A DNA stretch of 60,691 bases, from positions 1-60,691 of the forward strand of contig JBBQCS010000007.1 in assembly GCA_038318895.1 (NCBI GenBank), written 5' to 3'. Shown piece after piece: positions 37,301 to 44,007 of the stretch; positions within the stretch are counted from its first letter, which is position 1; each line of letters opens with the position of its first letter. Both the position numbers and the translations under genes were made by a program. The DNA is from UBA11222 sp030652895 (GTDB taxonomy: Bacteria > Pseudomonadota > Alphaproteobacteria > UBA11222). The notes beneath the pieces are model-generated. The model had not been told where the DNA came from, ran no database searches, and saw only the letters and a list, made by a program, of their open reading frames with translations.

Positions 37301-37996
37301 GCCCGTGCCAGAGCCATATTTGAACAGGCGGGCTTCACGAACCCACAGGTCCATAATGCCGCCTTCGTTCACCAGATCGTCACTGACGCTCTGGATGAAA
37401 CAGGCATGGGGTTGGGGACGCTCATAGGCGCTGCGGGAGCGGTGCACCTCTCCGGTGGTATGATCGACGTAGAAATGCCCCTGCGCTGGCCCATCAATGC
37501 CATAGGCCCAGTGCAGGCCGGTGTTGAACCATTGCGGGCTGTTCGGCGCGCACATCTGCTTCGCCAGCATATAGCGGTGTTCATCATAAAAAGCGCGGGC
37601 GTCCGATTCGGCATCAAAATAGCCGCCTTTCCACCCCCAGTAGGTCCACGCGCCGGCCAGCCGGTCAAACACCTGACAAGCCTGCATCTCAGGCCCAAAA
37701 CGTTTGCTGGGGTCAATACGCTCCAGCGCGGTGTCGTCGGCGGCACGCCGCCATAGCCAGCCCGGAACGTCCGCTTCCTCGACGGGGCGAAGTTCGGCGG
37801 GCACCCCGGCCTTGCGGAAATATTTTTGCGCCAGAACGTCACACGCGACCTGGCTCCAGCTTGCGGGGACGCTGATTCCCTGCAGATAGAATACAACGGA
37901 ACCATCGGGGTTACGAATTTCGCTATTGGTGGTGCGAAACGCAATGCCTTCGTATGGAGATTGGCCTTCGACCGTATAGTGACGCTTCACGCGCAT
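34334..37996 (-). CDS. nrdJ: Adenosylcobalamin-dependent (class II) ribonucleotide reductase
   Basis: NrdJ reduces ribonucleotides to deoxyribonucleotides using a B12-derived radical and works with or without oxygen. The 1220-residue product is the long alphaproteobacterial type. It has KYFRKAGVP near the start, ASNPCSEYMFLDDTACNLAS in the barrel, CDTTGIEPDFALVKFKKLAG and FTFTRFEPAGMVQGNE. The C-terminus has a four-cysteine zinc-like motif, CGECGNF, then CMKCNTCG, ending GATNGCS; this tail recycles the active-site disulfide. The start is ATG 37996 (MRVKRHYTVEGQSPYEGI), matching the family N-terminus; the frame is open 102 bases further without resemblance. Candidate NrdR boxes lie upstream. 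Confidence 0.97.
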   Translation of the reverse strand: MRVKRHYTVEGQSPYEGIAFRTTNSEIRNPDGSVVFYLQGISVPASWSQVACDVLAQKYFRKAGVPAELRPVEEADVPGWLWRRAADDTALERIDPSKRFGPEMQACQVFDRLAGAWTYWGWKGGYFDAESDARAFYDEHRYMLAKQMCAPNSPQWFNTGLHWAYGIDGPAQGHFYVDHTTGEVHRSRSAYERPQPHACFIQSVSDDLVNEGGIMDLWVREARLFKYGSGTGSNFSALRGENESLSGGGKSSGLMSFLRIGDRAAGAIKSGGTTRRAAKMVIVDADHPDIETFIDWKMLEEQKVAALVSGSKLLDKHLNAIVRACVNCSSDGDECFDAKKNPALRQEIRNARAMMVPENYIQRAVQFARQGHKRIDFPTFDTDWDSEAYLTVSGQNSNNSVRVTDEFLKAVEEDQEWSLTRRTDGVVTKTLPARKLWERIGEAAWASADPGLQFHTTINDWHTCPVSGPIRASNPCSEYMFLDDTACNLASLNLMQFQDGAGAFDVEGFSHAASLWTMVLEISVMMAQFPSQRIAELSYIYRTLGLGFANLGGLLMGMGLAYDSAQGRAIAGGISALMTGVSYETSAMMARELGAFPGYARNADAMLRVMRNHQRAAHGKTGGYEQLQTLPVPLDAASCPDQALIAAARLAWDRAVTLGEAHGYRNAQASVIAPTGTIGLVMDCDTTGIEPDFALVKFKKLAGGGYFKIINQTVPPALQVLGYSQPEIDAIIDYAVGRGTLDGAPGVNHDTLRARGFGDAQLATVEAGLDAAFEIKFVFNKWSLGEEFCTDVLGFSREQLEDMSFNMLSELGFTHPEIEAANLHCCGTMTLEGAPGLKDEHLPVFDCANPCGRIGKRYLSVDSHIEMMAACQPFISGAISKTINMPNNATIEECTRAYMKSWRLGIKANALYRDGSKLSQPLNAQILDNDADTAQETAQTIIEAPAATRAQLVAEQLAVRTMELEKKNVERRRLPHRRKGYTQKATVGGHKVYLRTGEYEDGKLGEIFIDMHKEGAAFRSLMNNYAIAISIALQYGVPLEEFVDAFTFTRFEPAGMVQGNEVIKSATSIVDYVFRELAISYLGRGDLAHVEPNEYRFDAMGTGAEEVAGQMQKVTSTGFVRNRLVVLPGGADVPVAEQEEDIKSTLVGEMRTGTGPMVSAESFVLSTAVTNGGSTQTSLLMEARVKGYEGESCGECGNFTLVRNGTCMKCNTCGATNGCS

Positions 37997-38094
37997 ATTT
38001 TCGCCCCAATTTACTGCGTTTATGACTGGTCTGGATCGGGGGGCCGTGTTGCCTGCACAAAAGCTTGAGATAACCTGCATCGCTTTTGTAATGA

Positions 38095-38110
38095 TCACAA
38101 CATCTAGTGT
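38095..38110. promoter_or_regulatory. Candidate NrdR box 1 upstream of nrdJ
   Basis: The 16-mer TCACAACATCTAGTGT fits the published NrdR consensus (acaCwAtATaTwGtgt) at 13 of 16 positions, including all the strongly conserved ones (C4, A6, A8, T9, T11, G13). It lies 99-114 bases upstream of the nrdJ start. NrdR represses ribonucleotide reductase genes when dATP is plentiful. Confidence 0.6.
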
Positions 38111-38125
38111 CCCTTTCCCCAGGGA

Positions 38126-38141
38126 CCACCAAGACTAGGCG
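38126..38141. promoter_or_regulatory. Candidate NrdR box 2 (degenerate), 31 bases from box 1
   Basis: The 16-mer CCACCAAGACTAGGCG keeps seven consensus positions (C2, A3, C4, A6, T11, A12, G13). Its centre is exactly 31 bases from that of box 1, the three-helical-turn spacing typical of paired NrdR boxes. On its own it would not be called. An inverted repeat GTCCCT/AGGGAC (38109-38114, 38121-38126) lies between the boxes. Confidence 0.4.
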
Positions 38142-38454
38142 ATAGTGAAAAATGCGCAACAACATTTTGTGGATAAAAATTAGATTTCCACAAGATAGTG
38201 GGCTGTGTATAACTTCTACTTGAATTATTTCATCCGAATAATATTAAATTAAATCAACATATTATGATATATATCTCATGTAATATAAGAGGGTGGCGTT
38301 TTTACGAAAATATTTTTAGGTAATACCTGAGAAAATAATGACGCGGGACCGGGCTGGACGCTGGGCCAAGCGAATGTCATATTCGCGTCAAATTCGGCCA
38401 TATCCATACGGCGATTTGCGCCATGGACCGGTCATTGCCTAAAAGGGGTGCGTA

Positions 38455-38838
38455 ATGGGCCTGATCAAGCAGATGTTTACCTGGTGGGATGGGCAGAGCG
38501 CGGGAACGCGGCTGTGGACCTGGCGCAAAGGCGTACGAGTCGGCGCCGACTCCCAGGGCAACATTTATTACCGGGAGCGCGAGCGGGACCGGCGCTGGGT
38601 GATTTATAATGGTGACGTCGACGCCTCGCGTATTCCGCCGGAATGGCATGGCTGGTTGCACCATACGGTGGACGAATTGCCGGGCGAATCAGCACATAAG
38701 CGCAAAAAATATGAACAGCCGCATGTATCGAATCAAACAGGCACCCCGAATGCCTATCGTCCCAGAGGCAGCATACTGACGGAGCCCGTCACAGCCAAAA
38801 AGACAACGGCCTACGAAGCCTGGAATCCGGAAATATAG
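38455..38838 (+). CDS. NADH:ubiquinone oxidoreductase accessory subunit NDUFA12 family
   Basis: NDUFA12 (B17.2) is an accessory subunit of complex I shared by mitochondria and alphaproteobacteria; it stabilises the junction of the peripheral and membrane arms. The 127-residue product has the family pattern TWWDGQSAGTRLWTWRKG, VGADSQGNIYYRERERDRRW and RIPPEWHGWLHHTVDELP. The C-terminal third is polar and ends AYEAWNPEI, near the conserved YxPW region of relatives. It is two bases upstream of mlaD, the common alphaproteobacterial pairing. Confidence 0.93.
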   Translation: MGLIKQMFTWWDGQSAGTRLWTWRKGVRVGADSQGNIYYRERERDRRWVIYNGDVDASRIPPEWHGWLHHTVDELPGESAHKRKKYEQPHVSNQTGTPNAYRPRGSILTEPVTAKKTTAYEAWNPEI

Positions 38839-38840
38839 CC

Positions 38841-39302
38841 ATGGGTGGAAATCTCGTTGAAACGCTGATCGGGGCCGCAGTGCTGGTCGTCGCCGGAATC
38901 TTCCTGGCCTTCGGATATTCTACCAGCAGTATCGGTAGCGATGGCGGCTTTATGCTTGTCGCCAAATTCGACCGTGTGGATGGATTGACCACGGGCAGTG
39001 ACGTGCGCATGTCCGGTATAAAAGTGGGTACCGTTATCGCTCAGCGGCTAGATCAGGAGACTTATCAGGCGGTGATCGAGATGGATATTAAGCAGGGGAT
39101 TCCTCTGCCGGACGATTCCTCCGCCAAGATCACCAGCGAAGGATTGTTGGGCGCGACCTACCTGTCGCTGGACGCAGGGGGCAGTGAAGACTTTCTGGAA
39201 AATGGCAGCGAGATTCGCTTTACCCAGGGTTCCATTGATTTAATGAGCCTGATTGGCCAGGCCATATTCTCGGCTACCGGTAACACCGAAGAGAAAAAAT
39301 GA
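38841..39302 (+). CDS. mlaD: MlaD-type MCE protein (phospholipid transport)
   Basis: MlaD forms a hexameric ring in the inner membrane that passes phospholipids to or from the MlaFEB ABC transporter. The 153 residues have one N-terminal span (about 9-26, LIGAAVLVVAGIFLAFGY) and an MCE domain with LVAKFDRVDGLTTGSDVRMS and SEGLLGATYLSLDAG. The other mla genes are not in this window. Its stop overlaps the methyltransferase start as ATGA. Confidence 0.93.
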   Translation: MGGNLVETLIGAAVLVVAGIFLAFGYSTSSIGSDGGFMLVAKFDRVDGLTTGSDVRMSGIKVGTVIAQRLDQETYQAVIEMDIKQGIPLPDDSSAKITSEGLLGATYLSLDAGGSEDFLENGSEIRFTQGSIDLMSLIGQAIFSATGNTEEKK

Positions 39303-40078
39303 CGGCATCCGGCGCATCGGCTGCAACCAACAGTCAGCAATGGCAGGCGGAATCCTATGCGCGCAACGCCCGCTTCGTCGCTGATCTGGCGCGCCCTGTG
39401 GTTGATTTGCTGGCCCCCAAGGCCGGCGAGGCAATACTTGATCTGGGGTGTGGGGATGGGGCCCTTAGTCTCACCATTGCAGCAAGGGGCGCGAACGTCA
39501 CCGGCATTGATCCTAGCCCATCCCTGATCGCTGCGGCGCATGCAGGCGGGCTTGCCGCCGTGCGCGGGGATGCGACGGCGCTGCCGTTCACCGGCTGCTT
39601 TGATGCGGTTTTCAGCAATGCGGTGTTGCACTGGATACAAGATCCCGATGCTGTGATTGGCTGTGTAGCGAGGGCGCTGCGCCCCGGCGGGCGCTTTGTG
39701 GGGGAGTTTGGCGGGCACGGTAATGTGGCGGCCATTGTCGTGGCGCTGCGCGCGACTGCCCGCAGATACGGGTTGGAAGAAACCGAGGTCTCGCCGTGGT
39801 TTTATCCAACGCCCGCTGAATATTCGGAACGCCTGAGGCACGGTGGGTTCCATGTCGACTATATCGAACTGATTCCCCGTCCAACCCCGCTTCCAACCGG
39901 TATTGACGGCTGGCTGGACACGTTTCGCGCGCCCTTCTTCCAGTCTTTGCCAAGCGATAAACACGCGTCGATTCGCCAGGAAATTATCGATCTGCTGGCG
40001 CCGTCATTATGTGATTCGCAGGGCAACTGGACGGCGGACTATGTGCGGCTGCGTTTTGCCGCGCATCTGGCGGCATAA
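39299..40078 (+). CDS. Class I methyltransferase (Tam-like) between mlaD and DUF2155
   Basis: The 259-residue product has SAM motif I ILDLGCGDGALSLTIAARG (46-64), the acidic loop VTGIDPSPSLIAAA and FDAVFSNAVLHWIQDPDAV, which resembles trans-aconitate methyltransferases. A C-terminal region GIDGWLDTFRAPFFQSLP is also seen in that group. The substrate is unknown. The ATGA overlap with mlaD and the three-base gap to DUF2155 show it belongs to this operon; many relatives have mlaD and DUF2155 adjacent without it. Confidence 0.85.
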   Translation: MTASGASAATNSQQWQAESYARNARFVADLARPVVDLLAPKAGEAILDLGCGDGALSLTIAARGANVTGIDPSPSLIAAAHAGGLAAVRGDATALPFTGCFDAVFSNAVLHWIQDPDAVIGCVARALRPGGRFVGEFGGHGNVAAIVVALRATARRYGLEETEVSPWFYPTPAEYSERLRHGGFHVDYIELIPRPTPLPTGIDGWLDTFRAPFFQSLPSDKHASIRQEIIDLLAPSLCDSQGNWTADYVRLRFAAHLAA

Positions 40079-40081
40079 ATC

Positions 40082-40630
40082 ATGAAAATAAAACCGGGTA
40101 TTATGGCGCTAAGTCTGTTGTGGCCCGTCGCGGGGTGGGCGCAGGTCGCGTTTCCGCCCAATGAGCCCACGCAGTCACTTGATGTGCCGAGCCTGGAGGA
40201 AGAGCTTGGCGGCGTTGCGCCGTGGCTACAAGTTCCCCAGGCAGGCGCGCCGCCGGTGACCGTCGAGACCGAAGAAGAACGGCGCGCCAAAACCGTACGC
40301 CTGAATGGCCTCGACAAAATCACCGGACGGATCATGTCTTTCGATGCGCCTGTTGATGTTCCAACACAGTTTGGCGCCTTGCAGATTACCGCGCGCACCT
40401 GCCATAAGCGCCCGCCGGAAGAGACGCCCGAAACCAGCGCCTATCTGGAGATTGCCGATTTTGGCACCGCCGCGTCCGCTGCCAATGGGGCGGTCTACCG
40501 GCAGCCGGTGTTTTCGGGCTGGATGTTTGCGTCCAGCCCGGCATTATCGGCGCTGGAACACCCGGTTTACGATGTCTGGGTGATTGATTGCAGGACGTCG
40601 CAGCCGTCACAGGGATCCGGCAGCGAATAG
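40082..40630 (+). CDS. DUF2155 exported protein
   Basis: The 182-residue product has a signal peptide (MKIKPGIMALSLLWPVAGWA, probable cleavage after AGWA) and a conserved core: VRLNGLDKITGRIMSFDAPV, FGALQITARTCHKRP and GWMFASSPALSALEHPVYDVW. Two cysteines (RTCHK and VIDCRT) could form a disulfide. Function is unknown; the family is found in alphaproteobacteria next to mlaD or aat. Its last 64 bases overlap the 3' end of aat on the opposite strand. Confidence 0.88.
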   Translation: MKIKPGIMALSLLWPVAGWAQVAFPPNEPTQSLDVPSLEEELGGVAPWLQVPQAGAPPVTVETEEERRAKTVRLNGLDKITGRIMSFDAPVDVPTQFGALQITARTCHKRPPEETPETSAYLEIADFGTAASAANGAVYRQPVFSGWMFASSPALSALEHPVYDVWVIDCRTSQPSQGSGSE

Positions 40631-41217
40631 AAATCGCCAATGTTGCTGGTGGCCCGGCGCAATAATTTCTGATAGCGGGCGCGCGGAATTTCGACGCCCC
40701 CGAAACTGCTCAGGTGTGCAGTCAGGAATTGTGTGTCCAGTAATTGAAACCCGCCCGCCCGCAAACGGCCTGCAAGATGCGTAAGGGCAACTTTGCTGGC
40801 GTCGCGCACCAGACTGAACATGCTTTCTCCAAAAAATGCCGCGCCAATTTGGACGCCGTATACGCCGCCAACTAGCCGCTCACCCTGCCAGCATTCGACA
40901 CAATGGCCATGCCCCTGTTCGAACAGTGCGGTATAGAGGCCGATAATCTTCTCGTTGATCCAGCTGTCTTCATGCCCGGGCCGTGGCGCGGCGCAGGCGC
41001 GCATGACCTGTTCAAAGGCGGTGTCAATGCGCACCGTAAAGCGATTGGTGCGGATGGTGCGCGCCAGTCGGCGGGAAACATGAAAATGGTCCAGTGGCAG
41101 AATGCCGCGCGTTTCCGGATCAAGCCAGAACAGCTCCGGATCGTCACGGCTCTCCGCCATGGGAAAATAGCCGTGGGCGTAGGCGCGCAACAGCAGTTCC
41201 GGCGTCAGTTCAGGCAT
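40567..41217 (-). CDS. aat: Leucyl/phenylalanyl-tRNA-protein transferase
   Basis: Aat adds Leu or Phe to proteins with N-terminal Arg or Lys, marking them for ClpAP through ClpS. The 216-residue product contains YAHGYFPMAESRDDPELFW, the signature GILPLDHFHVSRRLARTIR and GESMFSLVRDASKVALTHL, and QFLTAHLSSFGGVEIPR. Length fits the family. It converges on DUF2155 with a 64-base overlap and follows accC by 16 bases on the minus strand. Confidence 0.95.
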   Translation of the reverse strand: MPELTPELLLRAYAHGYFPMAESRDDPELFWLDPETRGILPLDHFHVSRRLARTIRTNRFTVRIDTAFEQVMRACAAPRPGHEDSWINEKIIGLYTALFEQGHGHCVECWQGERLVGGVYGVQIGAAFFGESMFSLVRDASKVALTHLAGRLRAGGFQLLDTQFLTAHLSSFGGVEIPRARYQKLLRRATSNIGDFYSLPDPCDGCDVLQSITQTS

Positions 41218-41233
41218 TTAGCGCATGATCTTC

Positions 41234-42571
41234 TCAACTGTTTGCGAGACGGGTCTCAAGCCAGTGAATATCATAATTGCCGTTAATAAAATCGGGCTCC
41301 TCCAGCAGCGCCCGGTGCAAATCCAGCGTGGTCTCGACCCCATCGATAACGAACTCGTCCAGCGCGCGGCCCAGGCGCATCAGGCATTCGTGCCGGTCGC
41401 GGCCATGCACGATCAGCTTGCCGATCATGCTGTCATAGTAAGGTGGTATCCGGTACCCCGCATAGGCTGCCGAATCGATACGCACCCCAAGTCCTCCGGG
41501 AACATGGAAGTTCCTGATCGTTCCCGGGCTGGGGATAAAGGTTCTGGGATGTTCGGCGTTGATTCGGCACTCAATGGCATGGCCGCGCAGCACGACGTCT
41601 TCCTGTCTGAAGCTGAGGGGCAGTCCGCTGGCCACGCGTATCTGTTCGCGCACCAGATCGATACCGGTCACCATTTCCGTTACGGGATGTTCAACTTGAA
41701 TACGCGTGTTCATTTCTATGAAATAAAACGCGCCTTTTTCGTACAGAAACTCGATCGTACCCGCGCCGAGATAGCCAATTTTTTGCATGGCTTTCGTCAC
41801 AATGCGGCCGATCTCCCGGCGCGCGGCGTCATCCAGTGCAGGCGAGGGGGATTCTTCGAGAATTTTCTGATGCCGGCGTTGCAGCGAACAATCGCGTTCC
41901 CCCAGATGCACCACATTGCCATGCGCATCCGCCATGATCTGAATTTCAATATGGCGTGGATGGCCCAGATATTTCTCCAGATACATGGCGTCGTCACCAA
42001 ACGCACTGCGCGCCTCGCCCCGCGCGGTGGCCAGGGCTTCCGCCAGCGCGCCGGGGTCCGTGGCCACCTTCATACCGCGCCCGCCGCCGCCCGCCGCCGC
42101 CTTGCACAACACAGGATAGCCGATGCTGGCGGCAATTCCGGCCGCGTCCGCATCGCTTACCGCGCCGGGCGATCCGGGAACCACCGGCACACCGGCGGCA
42201 ATCATTGCCTGCTTGGCTGCGATCTTGTCGCCCATCTCCCGGATATGTTCCGTACTCGGACCAACAAACGTAATCTTGTGCGCGGCCAGTATTTCAGCAA
42301 AATTTGCGTTTTCAGAAAGAAAGCCATAGCCGGGATGAACTGCGTCTGCGCCGGTTATTTCACACGCGGTTACGATAGCCGGAATGTTGAGATAGGATTT
42401 TGCCGCCGCAGGTGGCCCGATGCACACACTTTCGTCCGCCAGCCGCACATGCATGGCTTCTGAATCCGCAGTGGAATGCACGGCGACGGTTGCAATGCCC
42501 ATTTCCTTGCATGCGCGATGAATGCGCAGCGCAATCTCGCCCCGATTGGCGATAAGCAATTTCTTGATCAT
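41234..42571 (-). CDS. accC: Acetyl-CoA carboxylase, biotin carboxylase subunit
   Basis: AccC carboxylates the biotin of AccB using ATP and bicarbonate, the first step of fatty-acid synthesis. The 445-residue product starts MIKKLLIANRGEIALRIHRA. It has the ATP-grasp glycine loop AAAGGGGRGMKVA, the catalytic stretch FIEMNTRIQVEHPVTEMVTG and RHIEIQIMADAHGNVVHLGE. I start at 42571; the open frame above it overlaps the end of accB and is not conserved-looking. It is 31 bases downstream of accB. Confidence 0.97.
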   Translation of the reverse strand: MIKKLLIANRGEIALRIHRACKEMGIATVAVHSTADSEAMHVRLADESVCIGPPAAAKSYLNIPAIVTACEITGADAVHPGYGFLSENANFAEILAAHKITFVGPSTEHIREMGDKIAAKQAMIAAGVPVVPGSPGAVSDADAAGIAASIGYPVLCKAAAGGGGRGMKVATDPGALAEALATARGEARSAFGDDAMYLEKYLGHPRHIEIQIMADAHGNVVHLGERDCSLQRRHQKILEESPSPALDDAARREIGRIVTKAMQKIGYLGAGTIEFLYEKGAFYFIEMNTRIQVEHPVTEMVTGIDLVREQIRVASGLPLSFRQEDVVLRGHAIECRINAEHPRTFIPSPGTIRNFHVPGGLGVRIDSAAYAGYRIPPYYDSMIGKLIVHGRDRHECLMRLGRALDEFVIDGVETTLDLHRALLEEPDFINGNYDIHWLETRLANS

Positions 42572-42602
42572 ACACTGGCCCAAACTATTTTCAGCCCGGC
42601 TG

Positions 42603-43049
42603 TCATTCAATGATGGCCAGGGGCTCGCCGAACTCCACCGGCTGTCCGTCCTTGACCAGAACCCGCACTACCTTGCCGGAACGCGGCGCGGCAATGGGGT
42701 TCATGGTTTTCATGGCTTCTATAATGAACAGTGTCTGGCCGGTTTCCACGGCGTCACCTACCGCGACGAACGGCGTGGCCCCTGGTTCCGGGGCCAGATA
42801 AACCGTGCCGACCATGGGCGACGTAACGGCACCAGGATGCGCCGTCATGCTTTCGCCTGGCGCCGGCTGCACCGCAAGGGACGTTGCCGGCGCCGCAGCA
42901 TATTGCACCACGGGGGCGGGCGCACCTGGTTGCCGGCCGACGCGCACCCGCAGCCCGGCATGTTCGATTTCGATTTCGGTTAGTCTGGTCTCATCCAGAA
43001 GTTCCGCAAGCGCGCGGATCATGTCCCGGTCGATTTTGTCTTTATCCAT
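42603..43049 (-). CDS. accB: Acetyl-CoA carboxylase, biotin carboxyl carrier protein
   Basis: AccB carries the biotin between AccC and the carboxyltransferase. The 148-residue product has an N-terminal part (MDKDKIDRDMIRALAELLDE), an Ala/Pro-rich linker (about 40-70), and a biotinyl domain with the thumb region and the attachment lysine K114 in EAMKTMNPI. EAMKTMN in place of EAMKMMN is a normal alphaproteobacterial variant. The order aroQ-accB-accC is the standard one. Confidence 0.97.
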   Translation of the reverse strand: MDKDKIDRDMIRALAELLDETRLTEIEIEHAGLRVRVGRQPGAPAPVVQYAAAPATSLAVQPAPGESMTAHPGAVTSPMVGTVYLAPEPGATPFVAVGDAVETGQTLFIIEAMKTMNPIAAPRSGKVVRVLVKDGQPVEFGEPLAIIE

Positions 43050-43060
43050 GCTTCTTTCCG

Positions 43061-43498
43061 TTAACTCAAAACGTCCGTAAGGGCTTCAAGCGCAAGTACA
43101 TAACCGCGTGCGCCAAAGCCGCAGATCAGCCCCAACGCCGCTGGGGTAATATAGGAATGATGGCGAAATGTCTCGCGCTGAAACAAATTCGACAGATGCA
43201 CCTCGATGATAGGTTTATCAACCGCCCGCAATGCGTCAAGGATGGCGACCGACGTATGCGTATAGGCGCCCGCATTGATGATGATGGCGTCGGTGTTTTC
43301 GCGCCCCCACTGAATCCAGTCCACCAGTTCGCCTTCATGATTCGATTGACGAAAATCCAGCCGCCAGCCATGGGCCGCCGCCGACTTGTTCATCAGCAGA
43401 TGAATATCGTCAAGAGTTGTCTTGCCATAGATTTCCGGCTCGCGCGTGCCGAGCAGGTTCAGGTTCGGGCCGTTAAGCACAAGAATGAGCGCCGTCAT
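43061..43498 (-). CDS. aroQ: Type II 3-dehydroquinate dehydratase
   Basis: AroQ forms 3-dehydroshikimate in the shikimate pathway. The 145-residue product has NGPNLNLLGTREPEIYG with catalytic Y24, the lid arginine R19, NAGAYTHTSVAILDAL and the active-site IIEVHLSN. The start at ATG 43498 has GGGAGG close upstream, better than an in-frame ATG 12 bases earlier. It is 11 bases ahead of accB and probably the first gene of the aroQ-accB-accC-aat operon. Confidence 0.96.
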   Translation of the reverse strand: MTALILVLNGPNLNLLGTREPEIYGKTTLDDIHLLMNKSAAAHGWRLDFRQSNHEGELVDWIQWGRENTDAIIINAGAYTHTSVAILDALRAVDKPIIEVHLSNLFQRETFRHHSYITPAALGLICGFGARGYVLALEALTDVLS

Positions 43499-43587
43499 GG
43501 GGCCTCCCAAATCGGTTGTCCCAGCTTTGTAACCTGACTAGGCCAGTATGGGAAGGGCAACCCTTTTTTATGCACTGTGGCGACCAT

Positions 43588-44007
43588 CTAACGCAGGGCA
43601 GCCTTTATCTTTTCTGCAAAAGGTTGCAGCACGGATTTATCGACCATATCGCGTGCATGCATGACAAGTTCAACGTCTTTATAGCGCGGGATGACGTGGA
43701 AATGAATATGAAACACGGTTTGTCCCGCCGCGCTGCCATTAAACTGATACAGGCCCACGCCGTCGGGTTTCAGCGCGGTGTTGACAGCCTGGGCAAGGCG
43801 ATGGGTCGCGCGAATCAGGATAGCGGCGTCATCGGTGCTGACTTCAAAAATATTTGCTGCATGGTTTTTGGGAATGACCAGGCAATGACCCGGCGATTGC
43901 GGCATCACGTCCATAAAAGCGAGGGTTTCCTCGTCCTCATGTATTTTTACGGATGGAATCTCGCCACGCAGAATTTTACAGAATATGCAGTTTGGATCGC
44001 CGGTCAT
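43588..44007 (-). CDS. HIT-family nucleotide hydrolase (Hint-like)
   Basis: HIT proteins hydrolyse nucleotide phosphoramidates or related AMP adducts. The 139-residue product has a paired-cysteine start (CIFCKILRGEIPSVKIHED) and the catalytic histidine triad HIHFHVIPRY. PGHCLVIPKNHAANIF is the other family block. The start overlaps the end of the DUF482 gene as ATGA (44004-44007), placing it last in a four-gene operon. Confidence 0.92.
   Translation of the reverse strand: MTGDPNCIFCKILRGEIPSVKIHEDEETLAFMDVMPQSPGHCLVIPKNHAANIFEVSTDDAAILIRATHRLAQAVNTALKPDGVGLYQFNGSAAGQTVFHIHFHVIPRYKDVELVMHARDMVDKSVLQPFAEKIKAALR

Larger units (their letters stand above)
37997..38454. other. Divergent regulatory stretch between nrdJ and the NDUFA12 gene
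   Basis: These 458 bases hold no gene. The nrdJ-proximal part has a pair of NrdR-like boxes. The middle (about 38215-38300) is very AT-rich with many short AT palindromes and probably carries promoter elements for the plus-strand genes. No cobalamin riboswitch B12-box was recognised on the nrdJ side. Confidence 0.6.

Noticed and set aside
36812..37756. Long plus-strand open frame inside nrdJ
   Set aside because: It lies wholly antisense to the strongly conserved NrdJ sequence and has low-complexity His/Ala content, a typical shadow frame.
38188..38203. A third NrdR-like 16-mer (CCACAAGATAGTGGGC) upstream of nrdJ
   Set aside because: It keeps 11 of 16 consensus positions and lies 93 bases (three times 31) from box 1, but misses T11 and is far from the nrdJ start. 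I left it out of the features as probably coincidental.
37997..38454. Cobalamin riboswitch expected before a B12-dependent reductase gene
   Set aside because: I looked for the B12-box pattern and paired stems and found none; the upstream region has NrdR-like boxes instead.
41225..42463. 412-codon plus-strand frame antisense to accC
   Set aside because: accC is unambiguous on the minus strand; this frame is His/Arg-rich shadow sequence.
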